The notes beneath the pieces were generated by a model. The model was not told the DNA's origin. It saw nothing but the letters and a program-made list of their open reading frames with translations, and did not search any database. A stretch of DNA of 61,674 bases from Akkermansiaceae bacterium (GTDB lineage Bacteria; Verrucomicrobiota; Verrucomicrobiia; Verrucomicrobiales; Akkermansiaceae): assembly GCA_947462535.1 (NCBI GenBank), contig CANHPN010000010.1, forward strand, positions 1 through 61,674, written 5' to 3'. Of this stretch, positions 1 through 9,027 are shown piece by piece. Every line of letters begins with the position of its first letter. The stretch's first letter is position 1. The translations under genes and the position numbers were made by a program.

Positions 1-828
1 AAGGCGGTGCACGAATACAGCCCGCGGCGGCAGAAGGAGATGATCACCATCAACTGCGGTGCCATTCCCGAAAACCTGTTGGAAAGCGAGCTTTTCGGTC
101 ACGAAAAAGGCTCGTTCACCGGCGCCATCGCCCGCCGCGCGGGACGCTTCGAGCAGGCGGACGGCGGCACGCTTTTCCTCGACGAGATCGGCGACATGCC
201 GCTTTCCATCCAGGTGAAACTCCTGCGCGTGCTGCAAGACGGGTCGTTCTCCCGCGTCGGAGCCAACGAGACCCTGACCACCGACGTGCGGATCGTGGCC
301 GCCACGCACAAGAATCTATCCGACGAAGTCGCCGCCGGCCGTTTCCGCGAGGATCTCTATTATCGACTCAACGTCGTGGAGATCAAGATCCCCGCGCTGC
401 GCGAACGGCTGGAGGACATTCCGCTGCTGGCCGAGTATTTCCTCCAGCGCATCACCCGCAAGAATGGCATGGCGCGGATCCGCATCTCGGCGGAAGCCAT
501 TGCCACCTTGCAGACCCACAACTGGCCGGGCAACGTCCGCGAGCTGGAGAACACCATCGCCCGCGCCTGTGCGCTCGCCTCGTCGCAAATCCTCCTGCCC
601 GCCGACATCCCGCTCGCCTCGGCACCGCGCAGATCGCCGGCCGGTTTCGCCGCGGCGATGGACCAGTTGATCAACGCCGCCCCCACCGGAGAGGACTTCC
701 TCGCATGGCTCAACGCCGAAATCGCGGCGCGGGTGCTAGAACGCTCCGACGGCGACCTCAAGGAAGCGTCCAACATGTTGAACGTTCCCCTCGCCGAACT
801 CCGCAAACTGCTAGCCCGGAAAAAATAA
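1..828 (+). CDS. sigma-54-dependent transcriptional activator, C-terminal part (5' truncated by window edge)
   Basis: AAA+ activator that remodels sigma-54 RNA polymerase. The open frame runs in from base 1, so the receiver or sensor domain and the Walker A motif lie outside the window. Visible are the sigma-54 contact loop in the variant form GSFTGA (bases 109-126), a Walker B region ([11 protein letters not shown]), an arginine-finger region ([11 protein letters not shown]) and the [10 protein letters not shown] motif. The last ~45 residues resemble a Fis-type helix-turn-helix ([17 protein letters not shown]), though weakly. The family is certain; the signal it senses cannot be judged. It is followed by a TPR gene on the same strand about 120 bases away. 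Confidence 0.93.
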   Translation, partial: KAVHEYSPRRQKEMITINCGAIPENLLESELFGHEKGSFTGAIARRAGRFEQADGGTLFLDEIGDMPLSIQVKLLRVLQDGSFSRVGANETLTTDVRIVAATHKNLSDEVAAGRFREDLYYRLNVVEIKIPALRERLEDIPLLAEYFLQRITRKNGMARIRISAEAIATLQTHNWPGNVRELENTIARACALASSQILLPADIPLASAPRRSPAGFAAAMDQLINAAPTGEDFLAWLNAEIAARVLERSDGDLKEASNMLNVPLAELRKLLARKK

Positions 829-948
829 AAGGCTGCCCGGCCTCGGCGATGCCGGCGACCGACTTTTCGGAACCTGCCGCTGAGCCGCGGTTTTTCAATG
901 ATCCGGGCTGGCAAAGGCGCGATTCCGCTTTTAGCCTCCGCCCGTCCG

Positions 949-3534
949 ATGAAGTTGTGGCCTCTTTTCCCGCTATTCCTGCTCGCCCAGCAGCCATCCC
1001 TGCTTGGCCAGGGTCTGGCCGCGCTCACGCGACAGGGGGATGAGGCGCTGAGCGACGGATTGTGGGAAGTCGCGGAACTGCATTTCCGGGAGTGCCTCGC
1101 CGCCCCCTCGCTCACCGCCGATGCGAAATCAGCGATCGTTGTCCGCCTCGCCGAATCCCTGATCCGGGCCGGAAATCCCTCGGAAGCCCTGGAGTTGCTT
1201 GAGCAATCAGTGGTGGCGAAAAATCCGGAAACGCCGTTCTGGAAAGCCCAGGCACTTGCCGGGCAAAACCGCTTTTCCGAGGCCGCCGGAATGTTTTCCG
1301 AGCTGCTGGCGAACCCCGCCTCGCCGCATCGCACCGCAACCGGGTTCACCTTGGCGAGCCTCCACATGGCGCTCGGGCAAGCCGACGCCGCGCTCGACTC
1401 GCTTGCCAAACTCATCCCGGAATCCGATGCCGCCACGCGGGTCAAGATCCAGCTCTATCAAGTTGAAATCCTGCTCGATCTCAAGCGCCCGGCGGATGCC
1501 CGCCAAGCCATGCCTGGCAGCCAGGCGCTCGCCGTGAAAGACCGCCCGCTCGCGGCGTTTCTCGATGCCCGACTGCTGCTCGACGAGGGACGCCACACCG
1601 ATGCGGAAGCCGGCTTTCAAGCGCTCGTCAACCACCCGCAAGGCCAATCCCTCACCCACTATCACCTGGCCGCCATCGGCCTCGCGGATGCCATCGACGC
1701 GCAGGGAAATCCGGAAGCCGCCGCCAACTCCCTGCTCGCCTTCCTTGAAGAGCACACCGACTCGCCGCTCCTCGACGCCATCTTCCAGCGGCTCCTCCAG
1801 TGGCTGCCCGAAAAACCCGCCACCAGCGATCCGATCCTCGAGCGCGTCGCCCAATGGATCACGCCGCCGGTCCTGCCCGTCATCGGCCCCGTTGCCACGA
1901 CTCCCACAGACACTGGCTCGGCCGCTGTCGGCGCCTGGCCCACCTACGCCGCGCCTAACGATCTGACAGACCTGCTCGTGTTTTCCATTTACACCCGCGC
2001 CATCGGGCTCCATCGCATGACCACTCCGGAATCCCGGGGCGAGGCCAAGCACTTGCTGGGCCGCCTGCTCGTTGAATATCCCGACCATCGGGCAGCCAAC
2101 CGCGCGCTCTACCAGCTTGCGCGCTGGTTTCTCGACGACGGCTCCACCGACCAGGCGTTCGCGATTCTCGACACCTTCCTGGACACCGCGAAGTCCCCCG
2201 CCCTCAAGGGCGAAGCCGTATTTCTCAAGGCCCGTGTCGCCGCCAAGAACGGAGATTTCAAACAAGCCATCCAGTTGTTCGACGAGGCCGCGCTCGCCCT
2301 AACCGACGATCAGGCGCGGGCCGCGAAGCTGCAAGCCGCCATCGCGCGACTCCGCAGCGGAGATATCAAAGGAGTCACCCTCATTCAGCAGCAAGGTGCC
2401 CCCCCGGACGCGGCGCTTGAAGCTGACCTCGAACTGGAAAGGGCGCTCTCCTCCACACCTGCGAGTGCCGCCCGATCGGCGATTGAAGAGTTTCTCACCC
2501 GATTTCCGGATCATCCCAGAGCATCCGAAGCACGTCTGGCAGCACTGGAAGCGGCCCTGGCAAGCATCCCTCCCGACCTCGCGTTCGCCAAGGCGCAGCT
2601 GGAAATCCTGTCCGCCGCGGCGGAAAAGTCCATCGCGCTGCCCGCCCCGCGACTCGCCCTGGCCCGGCTTCATATCTCCGATCTCTCTAACGATTCCGCC
2701 GCCACCATCGCCACCGCCCGATCCATCATCGACACCTATCCGGCCGACCCCGCCGCAGCCGAGGCGGCCCTCACTCTCGGACGGAATCTCTTCCAGACCG
2801 GCAGCTACAATCCGGCCCGGCTGGTGCTTGAGAAACTCGCGGCGGCGGACACCGATCCCGCCCGCGCCCAGACGGCATGGTTGTTAGCCGCGCGGGCCGC
2901 AGCGCTTGGCGGCACCCCGCAGTCCAAGGAGGAAGCGCTGATTCTTTTCGACAAGGCGGTCGATTCCAATGGACCGGTCAGCGCCATCGCCGCCCTCGAA
3001 AAAGCCCGCCATCTCATCGACATCTATCGACTCGCGGAAGCCTCGGCGTTTCTCGCGAAATGGACCAGGACACTTCCCGCCGACGACCCGCTGCACCTCC
3101 CCGCCGGGCTACTGCTAGGTGAGGCGCTGTATGCCCAGGGTAGCAGCAATCCGGCATCGCTGGTCGAGGCGCTTGAGGTTTATGACAAGCTCCTCGCCCG
3201 GGCCAAAACCCAACCCGCCCTGCTGAACCGCCTGCAGTATCTCCGCGGCACCACGCTCGAACAACTGCCTGACGAAAAGGACGCTACCAAAAAGCGCGAG
3301 AAACAAGCGTTCCAGGCCTATCACTCCGTGCTCGAAACCCTCACGCCGCCTGCGGAATGGGAATATTTCGAACGCTGCGGTTTCCGCGCCCTCGCCCTTC
3401 TCGAAAAAGCCGAACGCTGGCCGGTCGCCATTACAGTTGCCAAAAAAATCGCTTCCTTCAAAGGTCCCCGCGCTGAAGAAGCCGCCACCCGCGCCAGCCA
3501 GCTCCAGCTCAAACACATGATCTGGGAGGACTGA
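949..3534 (+). CDS. secreted TPR-repeat protein
   Basis: An 861-residue protein built almost entirely of alanine-rich helical pairs typical of tetratricopeptide repeats, so a protein-interaction scaffold in the periplasm or outer membrane is likely. I start it at the ATG at 949, which gives a signal peptide (MKLWPLFPLFLLAQQ); the upstream in-frame ATG at 898 would put 17 charged residues before it. Segments such as AEAALTLGRNLFQTGSYNPA are canonical TPR helices. No catalytic motif is seen. It lies 46 bases upstream of dapB, and no function follows from that. A BamD/YbgF-like role in envelope assembly is possible but unproven. Confidence 0.8.
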   Translation: MKLWPLFPLFLLAQQPSLLGQGLAALTRQGDEALSDGLWEVAELHFRECLAAPSLTADAKSAIVVRLAESLIRAGNPSEALELLEQSVVAKNPETPFWKAQALAGQNRFSEAAGMFSELLANPASPHRTATGFTLASLHMALGQADAALDSLAKLIPESDAATRVKIQLYQVEILLDLKRPADARQAMPGSQALAVKDRPLAAFLDARLLLDEGRHTDAEAGFQALVNHPQGQSLTHYHLAAIGLADAIDAQGNPEAAANSLLAFLEEHTDSPLLDAIFQRLLQWLPEKPATSDPILERVAQWITPPVLPVIGPVATTPTDTGSAAVGAWPTYAAPNDLTDLLVFSIYTRAIGLHRMTTPESRGEAKHLLGRLLVEYPDHRAANRALYQLARWFLDDGSTDQAFAILDTFLDTAKSPALKGEAVFLKARVAAKNGDFKQAIQLFDEAALALTDDQARAAKLQAAIARLRSGDIKGVTLIQQQGAPPDAALEADLELERALSSTPASAARSAIEEFLTRFPDHPRASEARLAALEAALASIPPDLAFAKAQLEILSAAAEKSIALPAPRLALARLHISDLSNDSAATIATARSIIDTYPADPAAAEAALTLGRNLFQTGSYNPARLVLEKLAAADTDPARAQTAWLLAARAAALGGTPQSKEEALILFDKAVDSNGPVSAIAALEKARHLIDIYRLAEASAFLAKWTRTLPADDPLHLPAGLLLGEALYAQGSSNPASLVEALEVYDKLLARAKTQPALLNRLQYLRGTTLEQLPDEKDATKKREKQAFQAYHSVLETLTPPAEWEYFERCGFRALALLEKAERWPVAITVAKKIASFKGPRAEEAATRASQLQLKHMIWED

Positions 3535-3580
3535 TCGGGTAAACGCTCAAATACTGAAAACTTAAAAACTGAAATTCCTT

Positions 3581-4315
3581 ATGCCAAACCTCCTCGTCAC
3601 TGGAAAATCCGGCCGCATGGGCCAAGCCGTCATCGAAGCCGCCGCCCAGGCGCAGCTCACCGTCGCCACCACCCATGACGCCGGCGAGGACCTGGAATCG
3701 GCGATTTCCAAAGCCACCTGCGCCATCGACTTCACGATCCATTCGTTCACCACCACGCTCGTCGAGGCGGCCGTCAGGCACGGCACCAGCCTGGTCATCG
3801 GCACCACCGGCCACACCGACGCCGAGCGCGCGGTGATTTATGAAGCCGCCAAATCCATCCGCATCGTCTATGCCGCGAACTACTCCGTCGGCGTGAACAC
3901 CCTCTTCTGGCTCACCCGCCACGCCGCCCGCATCCTCACCCAGGACCGCTTCGACATCGAAGTCACCGAGATGCACCACAAGCACAAGATCGACGCGCCC
4001 TCCGGCACCGCCCGCCGCATTTTGGAAATCCTCAACGAGGAAACCGGCACTTCCTATCAGGACGACGTCGCCCACGGCCGCTTCGGCAACATCGGCCCGC
4101 GCAAGCCGAGGGAAATCGGCATGCACACCCTCCGCGGCGGCGACGTGGTGGGCGACCACACCGTGGTCTTCGCGGCGGACGGCGAGCGCGTCGAGCTCAC
4201 CCACAAGGCTTCCTCCCGTATGACCTTCGCCGCCGGCGCGGTGCGCGCGGCGTGCTGGTTGGAAGACCAGCCGGTCGGCCTCTACGACATGCAGGACGTG
4301 CTCGGCCTCGCCTAA
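3581..4315 (+). CDS. dapB: 4-hydroxy-tetrahydrodipicolinate reductase
   Basis: DapB reduces 4-hydroxy-tetrahydrodipicolinate with NAD(P)H in the diaminopimelate/lysine pathway, in the cytosol. The 244-residue product has the N-terminal nucleotide-binding motif GKSGRMG (residues 8-14) and the family signature EMHHKHKIDAPSGTA, which carries the catalytic histidine and lysine and the substrate-binding GT. Length is normal for the family. The ATG at 3581 follows a pyrimidine-rich stretch with no Shine-Dalgarno, as with many starts here. It sits alone between a TPR gene and a lipoprotein gene, not in a dap operon. Confidence 0.96.
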   Translation: MPNLLVTGKSGRMGQAVIEAAAQAQLTVATTHDAGEDLESAISKATCAIDFTIHSFTTTLVEAAVRHGTSLVIGTTGHTDAERAVIYEAAKSIRIVYAANYSVGVNTLFWLTRHAARILTQDRFDIEVTEMHHKHKIDAPSGTARRILEILNEETGTSYQDDVAHGRFGNIGPRKPREIGMHTLRGGDVVGDHTVVFAADGERVELTHKASSRMTFAAGAVRAACWLEDQPVGLYDMQDVLGLA

Positions 4316-4350
4316 TCGATTCATCTGTCAGATTTCAAGACTCCCTTCTT

Positions 4351-5877
4351 ATGCACCCGATCCACATGCTTCCCCTGCTGCTCGTCCTCACCGCCTGCGA
4401 GCTGCGGAAATCCGAACCCGCAGTCCGGACACCCGCCCCCCCTGCGGAATCAGTGGCCCCTCCCCGCGCGGATCTCAAGACCTCGGTCGTCCGGATCAAC
4501 TCCACCCAGCAGTCGTGGAATCCCGGCCAGCCTTGGGAAAAAAGCCCGCCGACCCAGCGCCGCGCCCTCGCCGCCATCGTCGGCCCGCAGCGCGTCATCA
4601 CCACTTCGGAACTCGTCGCCAATGCCACCTACCTCGAGTTCGAATCGCCCGACGGCACCCATTTCGCGCAGGCAAAAGTCATCGCCGTGGACTACGAGGC
4701 GAACCTCGCCCTGCTAGGCCCGGCCTCCGAGACGGAAGGAAAGCTCCTGTTCGAAAAAACCACCCCCTTGGAAATCACCGCGCCCCCGAAAATCGGCCAG
4801 GCCCTGGAAATCCTACAAATCGAGGAAAACGGCCAGACGCTCCTCACCCCCGGCAGCCTCCAGAGCATCGACGTCACGTCCAATTTCCTCCCCGGCCACG
4901 GCTTCCTCACCTACCTCGTCAAGGCATCCATGCAGAGCGCCGCTAGCAGTTATTCGCTGCCCGTCGTCCACGATGGGAAACTCACGGGCGTGCTCATCAG
5001 CTATAATTCCAAGGACCAGATCTGCGACGTCGCCTCTACCGACATCATTTCCCGATTCCTCCAGGAAAGCGCGGACGACGACTATCAGGGATTCCCCAGC
5101 CTCGGGATTTCCATCGCCCGCACCGAGGACGCGTCGTTTCGTCAATGGCTGAAACTCGCCGACGACCAGGGCGGAATTTACATCCAATCCGTCCGCAAGG
5201 GCGGCGCTGCCGAGACCGCAGGCGTCAAAAAGGGCGACGTCCTGCTCGCCATCGATGGCCAGGCGATCGACCGCCGCGGATACTATCAGCACCCGCACTA
5301 CGGCAGCCTGTTCTGGGGCCACCTGATCCGCGGCGAGAAGTCCACCGGCGAGTCCGTGACCCTCTCGCTGCTGCGCGAGGGCCAGCTGCTGGAAATCAAA
5401 CCCGTCCTCACCCGCGAAGAGGAGAGCGCGCGCCTGGTGCCCGCTTATAATTTCGGCAAGGCGCCTAACTATCTCATCAAGGGCGGCCTCGTCTTCCAGG
5501 AACTTTCCCGCCCGCTGATGGAAGCCTTCGGCGAGAACTGGCAAAGCCGCGCCCCGCTCAATTTCCTCGACGCCATGGAGAATCCCGAGAAATACGAGGA
5601 CAAGATGAACCGCGTCATCTTCCTCAGCGGTGCCATCCCCACCCCCGCCACCATCGGCTACGAAAGCCTGCGCAACCTCATCGTCCGCAAGGTCAACGGC
5701 AAGGAAATCAAGGACATGAAAAGCCTCATCGCCGCGTTCAATGGCAACATGAACGAGCGCCATTCCATCGAGTTCGCCGAGGAGGACTTCACCGTCTATC
5801 TCGACGAAGCGGTCTCCACCGGCGTGGACGCCCAACTCCTCCAGCGCGGCATCCCCCGCCTGTCCCGCGCGGAGTGA
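4351..5877 (+). CDS. HtrA-like lipoprotein with PDZ domain, probably a pseudoprotease
   Basis: A 508-residue protein. The start at 4351 gives a lipoprotein signal (MHPIHMLPLLLVLTAC, lipobox LTAC, Cys16). A trypsin-like region follows (roughly residues 50-230), then a PDZ domain (about 250-345: GIYIQSVRKGGAAETAGVKK) and a C-terminal region that may hold a second, weaker PDZ. Compared with DegP/HtrA the catalytic positions look lost: VITTSELVA stands where TNHHV is expected (no His), DYEANLALL where the Asp should be, and SSYSLPVV where GNSGGPLV is expected. I infer a non-catalytic binding protein in the periplasm. The in-frame extension upstream to 4252 overlaps dapB and is rejected. Confidence 0.8.
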   Translation: MHPIHMLPLLLVLTACELRKSEPAVRTPAPPAESVAPPRADLKTSVVRINSTQQSWNPGQPWEKSPPTQRRALAAIVGPQRVITTSELVANATYLEFESPDGTHFAQAKVIAVDYEANLALLGPASETEGKLLFEKTTPLEITAPPKIGQALEILQIEENGQTLLTPGSLQSIDVTSNFLPGHGFLTYLVKASMQSAASSYSLPVVHDGKLTGVLISYNSKDQICDVASTDIISRFLQESADDDYQGFPSLGISIARTEDASFRQWLKLADDQGGIYIQSVRKGGAAETAGVKKGDVLLAIDGQAIDRRGYYQHPHYGSLFWGHLIRGEKSTGESVTLSLLREGQLLEIKPVLTREEESARLVPAYNFGKAPNYLIKGGLVFQELSRPLMEAFGENWQSRAPLNFLDAMENPEKYEDKMNRVIFLSGAIPTPATIGYESLRNLIVRKVNGKEIKDMKSLIAAFNGNMNERHSIEFAEEDFTVYLDEAVSTGVDAQLLQRGIPRLSRAE

Positions 5878-5957
5878 GCGGTCAAGCTCGGCGGGCGTGA
5901 ACTCACCGAGCTGGTTCGTGTCGCAAAAATGGCAGAATCTCGACATCAGTCCGGAGA

Positions 5958-6030
5958 CGTGATAAGAAAAATCAATTTTCTTTACACGTTCATGGTGACA
6001 CGATAAGAAAAATCACTTTTCTTTACATGT
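5958..6030 (+). promoter_or_regulatory. two direct copies of a palindromic 29-bp element upstream of the fic gene
   Basis: Copy 1 spans 5961-5989 and copy 2 spans 6002-6030; they differ at only two bases and are exactly 41 bp apart, close to four helical turns. Each contains the dyad AAGAAAA/TTTTCTT with a 5-base centre. Copy 2 ends on the ATG of the fic gene (6027). The dyad symmetry, the same-face spacing and the position suggest an operator overlapping the translation start. Autoregulation by the protein's own C-terminal winged helix is an inference. It is AT-rich in an otherwise GC-rich region. Confidence 0.65.
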
Positions 6031-7103
6031 CTTCTCTCCCGCCACTGCCGTTGAAAAATCTCGCCTCGCTGGACACCCGCGAGGTTTGGATGGCGTTGAC
6101 GGAGGCGCACCGGCAGGTGGCCGAGTTGAAAGGCTTGTGCGAATCCCTGCCGAACCACGGAATTCTGCTCGATACGCTGTCCATCCAGGAAGCCAAGGAC
6201 AGCTCGGAGATCGAGAATATCATCACCACCCACGATGAAGTGTTCGCCTCGGACGAGGATTCCGCCGCATCGCCCGCCGCCAAGGAAGTGCGGCACTATG
6301 TTTCGGCCCTGCGGGTGGGATTCTCCGCCGTGCGGAGCGAGGGGCTGATTCGTTTGGAGACCCTGTTGGCAGTGCAGGCGGAGCTGCAACAAAACCGTGC
6401 CGGACTGCGCACGCTGCCCGGCACGGTGCTGAAAAACGAAGCGACCGGCCAAGTTATCTACGAACCACCGCAGGATGCGACCGAAGTGGCTGCGTTGATG
6501 GCGAATCTCATCGATTTCCTCCATGCGGATGACGGACTCGATCCGCTGTTGCGAATGGCGGTCGCGCATCACCAGTTCGAGAGCATCCATCCTTTTTATG
6601 ACGGCAACGGCCGCACGGGTCGCATCCTGAATCTGTTGATCCTCCAGCGCGAGGGGCTGTTGGATCTGCCCGTGCTCTATCTAAGCCGCTACATCACCAC
6701 CACCAAGGCGGATTATTACCGCCTGCTCCAGACGGTCCGGGAGGAGGACCGCTGGGCGGAGTGGAGCCTCTATTTGCTGCGCGGCGTGGCCCTGACCGGG
6801 CGCAGCGCCATTTCTCTGGTGAAGCGGCTCCGTGATCTCATGGCGGAAACGCAGTCGGAACTCCGCAAACAACTGCCCAAGATCTACTCGCAGGATCTTC
6901 TCAACAACCTGTTCCGCTACCCCTACACGAAGATCGAGTTCGTGGAGAAGGAGCTCGGGGTTTCCCGCGTGACAGCGGGCAAGTATCTGGAATTGTTAGC
7001 CACCGCGGGTTTCGTCCGGAAACAGAAAATGGGTAAAACGAATTTTTACATCAACGAGCCATTGCTGGCGCTGTTGAGCAACGTCAGCCTCAACCACGCG
7101 TGA
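6027..7103 (+). CDS. Fic family protein (class II, self-inhibited) with C-terminal winged helix
   Basis: Fic enzymes transfer AMP or other phosphate-containing groups to target proteins. The 358-residue product has the complete Fic core HPFYDGNGRTGR, starting at His188. The N-terminal inhibitory helix motif SSEIEN (residues 59-64) fits the (S/T)xxxE(G/N) consensus, with Glu63 as the inhibitory glutamate. This is the class II arrangement, in which the inhibitor lies in the same chain. The C-terminal ~60 residues (KIEFVEKELGVSRVTAGKYL) form a winged helix-turn-helix. It is a single gene with no partner toxin or antitoxin nearby, preceded by twin palindromes. All catalytic residues look intact; the target is unknown. 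Confidence 0.95.
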   Translation: MSSLPPLPLKNLASLDTREVWMALTEAHRQVAELKGLCESLPNHGILLDTLSIQEAKDSSEIENIITTHDEVFASDEDSAASPAAKEVRHYVSALRVGFSAVRSEGLIRLETLLAVQAELQQNRAGLRTLPGTVLKNEATGQVIYEPPQDATEVAALMANLIDFLHADDGLDPLLRMAVAHHQFESIHPFYDGNGRTGRILNLLILQREGLLDLPVLYLSRYITTTKADYYRLLQTVREEDRWAEWSLYLLRGVALTGRSAISLVKRLRDLMAETQSELRKQLPKIYSQDLLNNLFRYPYTKIEFVEKELGVSRVTAGKYLELLATAGFVRKQKMGKTNFYINEPLLALLSNVSLNHA

Positions 7104-7153
7104 CCCTCACCTAAGACCTTGCTTCCGCCGCCCGCCTTGGCGATTCTCCCATC

Positions 7154-8290
7154 ATGAGCCAAGACGTAGTCTCACTTCTCCAGCAGCTTGTCCGCATTCC
7201 ATCGGTCAATCCCGACAACGCGCCGGGCACCGAGCAGATCGGCGAGGAGACGCTCGCCATCTTTCTCACAGGCTGGCTGGAATCCATCGGCGCGGAGGTG
7301 ACGCTTGAGGAAATCAAGCCCGGCCGGCCGAACCTGATCGCACGCTTCGCGCCGCTCGACGGGCGCCCGCGAATTTTGCTGGGACCGCATCTCGACACGG
7401 TCGGCGTCGGCGGGATGGTCATCGAGCCGTTCGGCGGCGAGATCCGCGACGGGAAAATCTGGGGCCGCGGCGCGTCGGACACGAAAGGGCCGATGGCCGC
7501 GATGCTGTGGGCGCTGCACGACCATCAGGACGTGTTGGCGGATTTGCCGGTGGCGGTGGATTTCGTCGCGTTCATGGGCGAGGAATCCGGCCAGTGGGGA
7601 TCGAAGGATTTCGTGAAACGGCATGGCAAGGATTACACCTTCGCGCTGGTCGGCGAGCCGACGTCGATGCAGGTCGTCCACGTGACGAAAGGCTCGCTGT
7701 GGGCGACCTTGCGGGCGACCGGGAAAGCCGCGCACAGCTCGCAGCCGGAGCGCGGGGAGAACGCGATTCTCAAACTCACCCGCGCGCTCGACCAGCTCGA
7801 CCACCACCTCGGCCACCAACTCGCCACCTTCACCCACCCGGTGCTCGGCCGCTCGACGATGAACGTCGGCATGATCCGCGGCGGCGCGCGCCCCAACATC
7901 GTGCCGGATCTCGCAGAAGCGGAAATCGACATCCGCATCACTCCCGCGCTCGCCGCGGAGGGCGGCGCGCTGAAGCTGCTCACCGAAACCCTCGCGTTTT
8001 TCGACCTGCCGATCGAAATCTTGAACCCACACGAGAACCCGCCGATGGAAACGGCGGCGGATCACCCGATGATCCAAGCGCTGCTCGCCACCGACCCCGT
8101 CACCGGGCTCGCCGGCGCGCCGTGGTTTTCCGACGCCGCGCACCTTTCCAGCGGCGGGATTCCGAGCATCTGCATCGGTCCGGGCTCGATCGACCAGGCG
8201 CACACAGTGGACGAGTTCATCGAAATCTCCGCCCTCGAACAAGGAGCCGCGTTTTTGTCTGCCTTCATCGCGGGCTTGAAACGGAGGTAA
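7154..8290 (+). CDS. M20-family metallopeptidase (ArgE/DapE-like)
   Basis: A 378-residue dinuclear zinc hydrolase of the ArgE/DapE/CPG2 group, which removes acyl groups or cleaves small amide substrates in the cytosol. Zinc ligands are visible: GPHLDTVG (His79, Asp81), GRGASDTKGP, the catalytic glutamates in GEESGQWG, and the C-terminal histidine in DQAHTVDEF. The insert GEPTSMQVVHVTKG and the dimerisation-domain motif GKAAHSSQPERGENA are typical. Motifs alone cannot separate acetylornithine deacetylase, succinyl-diaminopimelate desuccinylase and a dipeptidase. No arg or dap neighbours are adjacent. Confidence 0.9.
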   Translation: MSQDVVSLLQQLVRIPSVNPDNAPGTEQIGEETLAIFLTGWLESIGAEVTLEEIKPGRPNLIARFAPLDGRPRILLGPHLDTVGVGGMVIEPFGGEIRDGKIWGRGASDTKGPMAAMLWALHDHQDVLADLPVAVDFVAFMGEESGQWGSKDFVKRHGKDYTFALVGEPTSMQVVHVTKGSLWATLRATGKAAHSSQPERGENAILKLTRALDQLDHHLGHQLATFTHPVLGRSTMNVGMIRGGARPNIVPDLAEAEIDIRITPALAAEGGALKLLTETLAFFDLPIEILNPHENPPMETAADHPMIQALLATDPVTGLAGAPWFSDAAHLSSGGIPSICIGPGSIDQAHTVDEFIEISALEQGAAFLSAFIAGLKRR

Positions 8291-8465
8291 AGCCGCTGAT
8301 GCCTTTTGGATCCGCCAAACCCGCCTCGTTCTGATGCTTTCGATTACTCCCCAAGGACAACCTCAAGTATCCGCTAGAGCTCTTCCCGCGGCTGGTGACG
8401 GTGGGTCTGGAGACGATGAAGGTGGTGGTGGGACTTCCGAAGCTGGACATTCATAGAGCAGCGCC

Positions 8466-8720
8466 ATGATGAACTACGAAATGACCAAGCACGCACGAAA
8501 GGCGCTCGAGGAACGGGAAATCCTGATCGAGTGGATGGAGCGAGCCTTGTCCGAGCCCGAACTAATCCTTCCCGACCCGGAGGATGCCACGGTTGAGCGG
8601 CATTTCCGGTGCATCCCTGAATTTGGCAATCGGGTCTTGCGGGTAGCCGTGAATACGGCAGTTGAACCCAACCGGGTTGTGAGTGTATTCTTTGACCGAA
8701 CGATGAAAGGCAAATTATGA
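8466..8720 (+). CDS. DUF4258 family small protein (putative toxin-like partner)
   Basis: An 84-residue protein that resembles the DUF4258 family (TKHARKALEEREILIEWMER at the N-terminus and a C-terminal RVVSVFFDRTMKG strand). DUF4258 genes are commonly found beside DUF2283 genes, and the pair has been proposed, not proven, to behave as a toxin-antitoxin module. Here the stop overlaps the ATG of the DUF2283 gene (ATGA, 8717-8720), so translation is coupled. Two consecutive ATG codons (8466 and 8469) could start it. No catalytic residues can be assigned from sequence. Confidence 0.75.
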   Translation: MMNYEMTKHARKALEEREILIEWMERALSEPELILPDPEDATVERHFRCIPEFGNRVLRVAVNTAVEPNRVVSVFFDRTMKGKL

Positions 8721-8917
8721 AACTGCATGTAGATCAAGAAGCCGACGCGCTTTATCTGAAGCTGGACGATTCGAAGATCATCGAATCCGAGGAGGTCTCA
8801 CCTGGAATCGTGCTGGATTTCGACGAGCATAATCAAGTGGTGGGCATCGAGGTGCTTCACCTTTCCCGCAGGACCACGAAGCTGAATTTACACGAACTGC
8901 AATACCAGACGGCTTGA
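8717..8917 (+). CDS. DUF2283 family small protein
   Basis: A 66-residue protein with the DUF2283 signature: HVDQEADALYLKL near the N-terminus, then the VSPGIVLDFDEHNQVVGIEV hairpin and a terminal LHLSRR segment. It overlaps the DUF4258 gene by four bases and has an AAAGG-like Shine-Dalgarno within that gene. If the pair is a toxin-antitoxin system, this would be the candidate antitoxin; that is inference from gene order only. Confidence 0.8.
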   Translation: MKLHVDQEADALYLKLDDSKIIESEEVSPGIVLDFDEHNQVVGIEVLHLSRRTTKLNLHELQYQTA

Positions 8918-9027
8918 ATTGAGCTGATCAAATCCGGCGCACTGCTCCGATTGGTTCGGGGGCAGTATCTTGAAACGTCGGTGAAATCCGCGGATTGCGC
9001 GCTGTGAAATGCCGTTTACGATGCGCC

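Noticed and set aside
360-2265. Long minus-strand open frames opposite the activator and TPR genes (361 and 352 codons)
   Set aside because: Antisense shadows of GC-rich genes: biased Arg/Gly/Ala composition, no domain, no start signal, and the plus-strand genes are well supported.
4813-5946. 377-codon minus-strand frame opposite the HtrA-like gene
   Set aside because: Shadow of the plus-strand lipoprotein gene; low-complexity acidic composition and no family.
8340-8465. Coding-like tail upstream of the DUF4258 gene (KDNLKYPLELFPRLVTVGLE)
   Set aside because: No start codon, no recognisable family, too short to call a pseudogene; it may be debris.
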